The notes below the pieces were generated by a model, which saw nothing but the letters and a program-made list of their open reading frames with translations, was not told where the DNA came from and made no database searches. A stretch of DNA of 64,000 bases, from positions 1,426,001 to 1,490,000 of the forward strand of contig NW_025954963.1 of assembly GCF_022376445.1 (NCBI RefSeq). Direction: 5' to 3'. Below are positions 60,901 to 64,000 of this stretch, piece by piece; position 1 is the stretch's first letter; each line of letters opens with the position of its first letter. The position numbers and the translations under genes were made by a program. This DNA is from Fomitopsis serialis (lineage: Eukaryota; Basidiomycota; Agaricomycetes; Polyporales; Fomitopsidaceae).

Positions 60901-61045
60901 GAACTCAGAATCTCTTCAGCAAGCAACTACTTGACTTGATCGCGATTGGTGACGGGCAACCAGTAACCGCTGGTGTGGTGTGGTGTAGCTGGGCTTATAA
61001 TATTGACTCTGTTACGGAGACTACTAATTGCCAGTGTGGCTCGAG
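57941..61045. other. Intergenic region between the two kinases
   Basis: About 3.1 kb. The only long frame is 293 residues on the minus strand (59504-60385), with no recognisable domain. Part of it overlaps another protein-like frame, so no gene is called. A GC-rich hairpin is at 60408-60458. Confidence 0.4.
60408..60458. repeat. GC-rich 51-base hairpin
   Basis: GGAAGCCC at the left pairs with GGGCTTCC at the right, with ACGCCC/GGGCGT and GCGGC/GCCGC pairing inside and a GAA loop. The GGCGAAGCC centre resembles the tail hairpin of the LINE at 20.3 kb, so this may be a stray retroelement 3' end. Confidence 0.6.
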
Positions 61046-63691
61046 ATGGAGCGCAAGATCGCACAAGTCAGCCTGGGGACGTTCATCCAGGCGTTCGTGC
61101 CCGGAGTGGACCTTCTCCCCGATGTCATCGTGGACACATTCGACCCCGTTTGCTTTGAGGGTGACGAGTGGCCCATGTATGACGAGTTGGTCAGTATTTT
61201 CACCGGATGGTGTATAATCTTGGTGGGCTGATTTCTTTCCGACAGTGCAAGGTGGCAAACTCGGTCTTCGACCACGTCCCCGTCAGAGACGGTATCCCGA
61301 GGCTGGTAGCGAAGAACACGCATCGCTGGCCTGACCCTACCGACAAGCCCGACTTTGAGGAGAACACGAACCCTGACGTAACTGTCTATCCCGAACACGA
61401 CGACGCGAAGCGCGCATATACGATCGAGGCGTCAGCGCTCAAAGGAAAGTCGGAGCAGAGAATCAAGCACTGTGCAGAGAAGGAGGCTAGGACTTCGTGG
61501 CTATGGGCAAGCCTTTGTATCGAAGCGAAGGCTGATACCGATGACTCTCCGTTTGTGGTGCCGCCGGCCATGAAGAGTGATAGAGCCGAGAAGACTGAAG
61601 CACGCACGACAGCTACGCCTGATAAGACAGAGTCTGGATCATCAGGTCGGGCGACGGCTGGGACCGCCTCAGCAGCGTCGACGACGTTTACTCCTGCTAC
61701 TCCGGGACCAAGCAACACAGCCGCACCGCCTTTCCTCCGTCAAGACACCACCAGCGGTCGGCAGACAATGGGGCAGATGTTTCAGTACGTTTACAAGATC
61801 CTGCGAAGACAGTTCCTATCCTGTCTGGTCACGGTCTTCACCTGCCGTGACCATGCATGGCTACTCTACTGGGACCGGGCGGGGCTCATTGTCTCGGAGC
61901 CGTTCAACTTTGTGCAGCAGCCGCGCCTCTTACAGAACTTTTTCTATCGGTTCGCCTGTATGGATGTCATCCAGAGAGGCGGCGATCCGACGGTCACTCG
62001 GGCAACCGAGGACGAGGTTGAGCTGATGCGCAGCCACGACAGGTTCGACTCTGACTGGCACAAGACCCAGTTCAAGGCCACGTTAGCACCAGGCTGGCCT
62101 ATCTACAAGGTTTCCGTTCCGGACGAAGACATAATCTCGGCAGCTGAGCTCAAGGAGGGCGAGAAAGCGCGGCGGGATGTTTCCCAGTCGGACAACGGAC
62201 GCAAGCCCGAGCGGAAGTTCCTGGTCGGGAAGCCGTACTTCATGAGTGACTCGCCCATCGGAGGAGGAACCAGGGGATATATCGCGTATGACGTCGCCGA
62301 ACATCGACTGGTCTTCTTCAAGGAGTATTGGCGCGTGGACGAGCCGACCTATCATCCGGAAGGAGAGGTTTACCTGGAGTTGCATAAGCACGGGGTGCAG
62401 TACATAGCAACCCCGATCGCTGCCGGCGACGTTTGCGGTGCGACCGGCGAAGCTCGTTCCACTCGTGCGCAAGCCTTCCTCGAAGGCTCGCCGCCCAAGC
62501 TCATCCAATATCGCATCATTTTGCTGGAGATTGGTAAACCGCTGAAAGAGTATGAGACCTCTTACGATCTAGTAGTCGCCATGTACTGCTGTTTGACGGG
62601 TTCGTTGACCGATCGTTTTAAATCAGCTCTCTGCATGCTCATCTGTATTTTCAGCACATCAAGAAGCCTGGGGAAAAGCCCATATCCTGCACCGCGACAT
62701 AAGCAGCGGCAATCTGCTGCTATGCTGTGTCGTGACCAAAGACGGCGACATCACATGGATCGGCATATTGGTTGACTGGGGTTTGTGCAAGTACGCGAAT
62801 GAGTTAGGAAAGCCGAGTGTGCTGAAACCCCGTTCAGTGAGTTTCACAAGGGCCTTAACGGCTGTACATTTCGCTGACTTTGTGTAGGGCACATGGCGGT
62901 TTATCTCAGCGGTCTTGCTGGTATACCCGGGACACTTCGCCCACGCGGTGTGGCACGATCTCGAATCGTTCATACACGTCCTTCATTGGATGTGCGCGCG
63001 ATTTCACCTGACGAACTATTCGGACGACATGGAAAGATTACGCCAGCGCGTCAGCGGGATCTACGACGCATCGTATTCTTCGAAGACGGGTATCTTCCGT
63101 GGGGGCGACATGAAGATGACCATCTTGCAAACAGGAACGGTACCGTTCCAACTCGTCGATGGATCTGCCGGCCACACAGCCCCTGGTCTGAGCCGTCTAC
63201 TGACTGACCTCGCGGTGCTCTACAAGGCACACTATGAGTCGCTCAAGTCTGAGCTGCCTACTGTACGTCGGGACGTCGCGCCCTCTCTGGCGTCCTCCAA
63301 TGAGTCGAAGACGCGCGCACTATCGGGAAAACAGCTTGCGGTTGTTCCCATTCCGGAGAGGAGGCTGGCTAAATCTCGGGTGCGAACAGTGGTGCAGGAA
63401 ACGCCGGCGCTCGCTCTTCTCGAGGACCACACAGAGATCATGCTTGCGTTCGAGAACGTGTTGCACCCCGACCAAGACCCATGGATTTTGGACGAAAAGG
63501 TCGGGGATAACTTCGCTCACTTCAAAACGCACATGGATCAACAGAGCAGAGTGTCGAGGGAGTCCTTCAAGAGGTCTGCGGACCATTCTGTGGACGACAG
63601 AGCCGACAAGCGCATCAGGAGCGACACCAGCAGCGTGTCTGTGTCGACCACTCCGTTGTTGGGCCCGATAGTGGAGAACGTCAATGGATGA
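61046..63691 (+). CDS. FunK1-type fungal protein kinase 2 (short N-terminus)
   Basis: Exons 61046..61189, 61246..62599, 62655..62836 and 62888..63691 give 827 residues. The protein aligns with kinase 1 from MERKIAQVSLGTFIQAFVPG onward with all three introns in the same places and phases, but the first 190 residues of kinase 1 are absent. Catalytic features are intact: FFKEYWRVD, LHRDISSGNLL (HRD near 512-514), VDWG near 539-542, GTWRFISAVLLVYPG and HDLESFIHVLHWMC. An in-frame stop lies just before CCAGTGTGGCTCGAG ahead of the ATG, so a 5' exon would have to splice in near 61034. Otherwise the short form is real. It arose by segmental duplication with kinase 1. Confidence 0.88.
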
Positions 63692-64000
63692 GGTCGAACG
63701 GGACTGGGACGTCAACTCGGATATCCGACGTCCGTATGTACTCGTAAGTATCGTATCAGTTGTTTTTGTCTGTCTGTGTACGCAGGATTGCCATTGTTGC
63801 CCAACCGATTATCGGAACTTATTGTATACCACGCCTTGCCTCATGGTCTTTCAAGAGAGTATCCACTCACCAACGAGTTCTCCTGGGTAGTTGTAGCTGG
63901 CGTGCGCGTGTAGACGTACCGGTACCTCTGCTGAAACAGATGCGCCTCGGGATCGGCATGAGACAGATGCCTCACAACCCTTCGCAACCATAAAAGCATA
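63692..64000. other. Downstream region to window end
   Basis: No supported gene. The window ends about 310 bases after the second kinase. Confidence 0.35.

Overview
This is nuclear DNA of a filamentous basidiomycete, most likely an Agaricomycete. Genes are dense and split by many 45-75 nt GT-AG introns. Two FunK1-type fungal kinases, a CmcJ-like oxygenase and a membrane-protein family typical of mushroom-forming fungi are present, and the tRNA-Lys genes carry introns. Nothing in the window is prokaryotic.

Layout. 0-9 kb: a secreted histidine-rich protein (846-1517), a gene-poor stretch, a Jen1-like carboxylate transporter (4113-6105), two divergent intron-bearing tRNA-Lys(CTT) genes (about 6.6 and 7.1 kb) and a mitochondrial asparaginyl-tRNA synthetase (7249-8819). 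9-25 kb: a small membrane protein, then repeat-rich DNA. The centrepiece is a multipass membrane-protein gene (pieces at 14357-15698, 19834-20273 reversed, and 24789-25200). It was hit by a 5'-truncated LINE and by two inverted, nearly identical 3.4 kb terminal-inverted-repeat (TIR) elements. The 1.55 kb segment between those two elements is flipped relative to its flanks. 25-30 kb: a 108-residue protein and a LYR-motif mitochondrial protein.

29.9-54 kb: six coiled-coil genes in two related sets. Three end in CaaX prenylation boxes (CTIQ, CAIQ, CCIQ) and three end in hydrophobic membrane anchors. Conserved housekeeping genes lie among them: ERV46 (ER-Golgi cargo receptor), VPS45 (Sec1/Munc18 protein), a GSKIP-domain protein, an OGFr-domain protein, a nuclear coiled-coil protein and the CmcJ-like oxygenase. 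54.7-63.7 kb: two paralogous FunK1 kinases, the second lacking the first one's N-terminal low-complexity region.

How the genes relate: ERV46 and VPS45 act in vesicle traffic, and the anchored coiled-coil proteins beside them have the architecture of membrane tethers. A functional link is inference only. All recognisable frameshifts in otherwise good genes are repaired by adding one base, which points to residual assembly deletions rather than gene decay.
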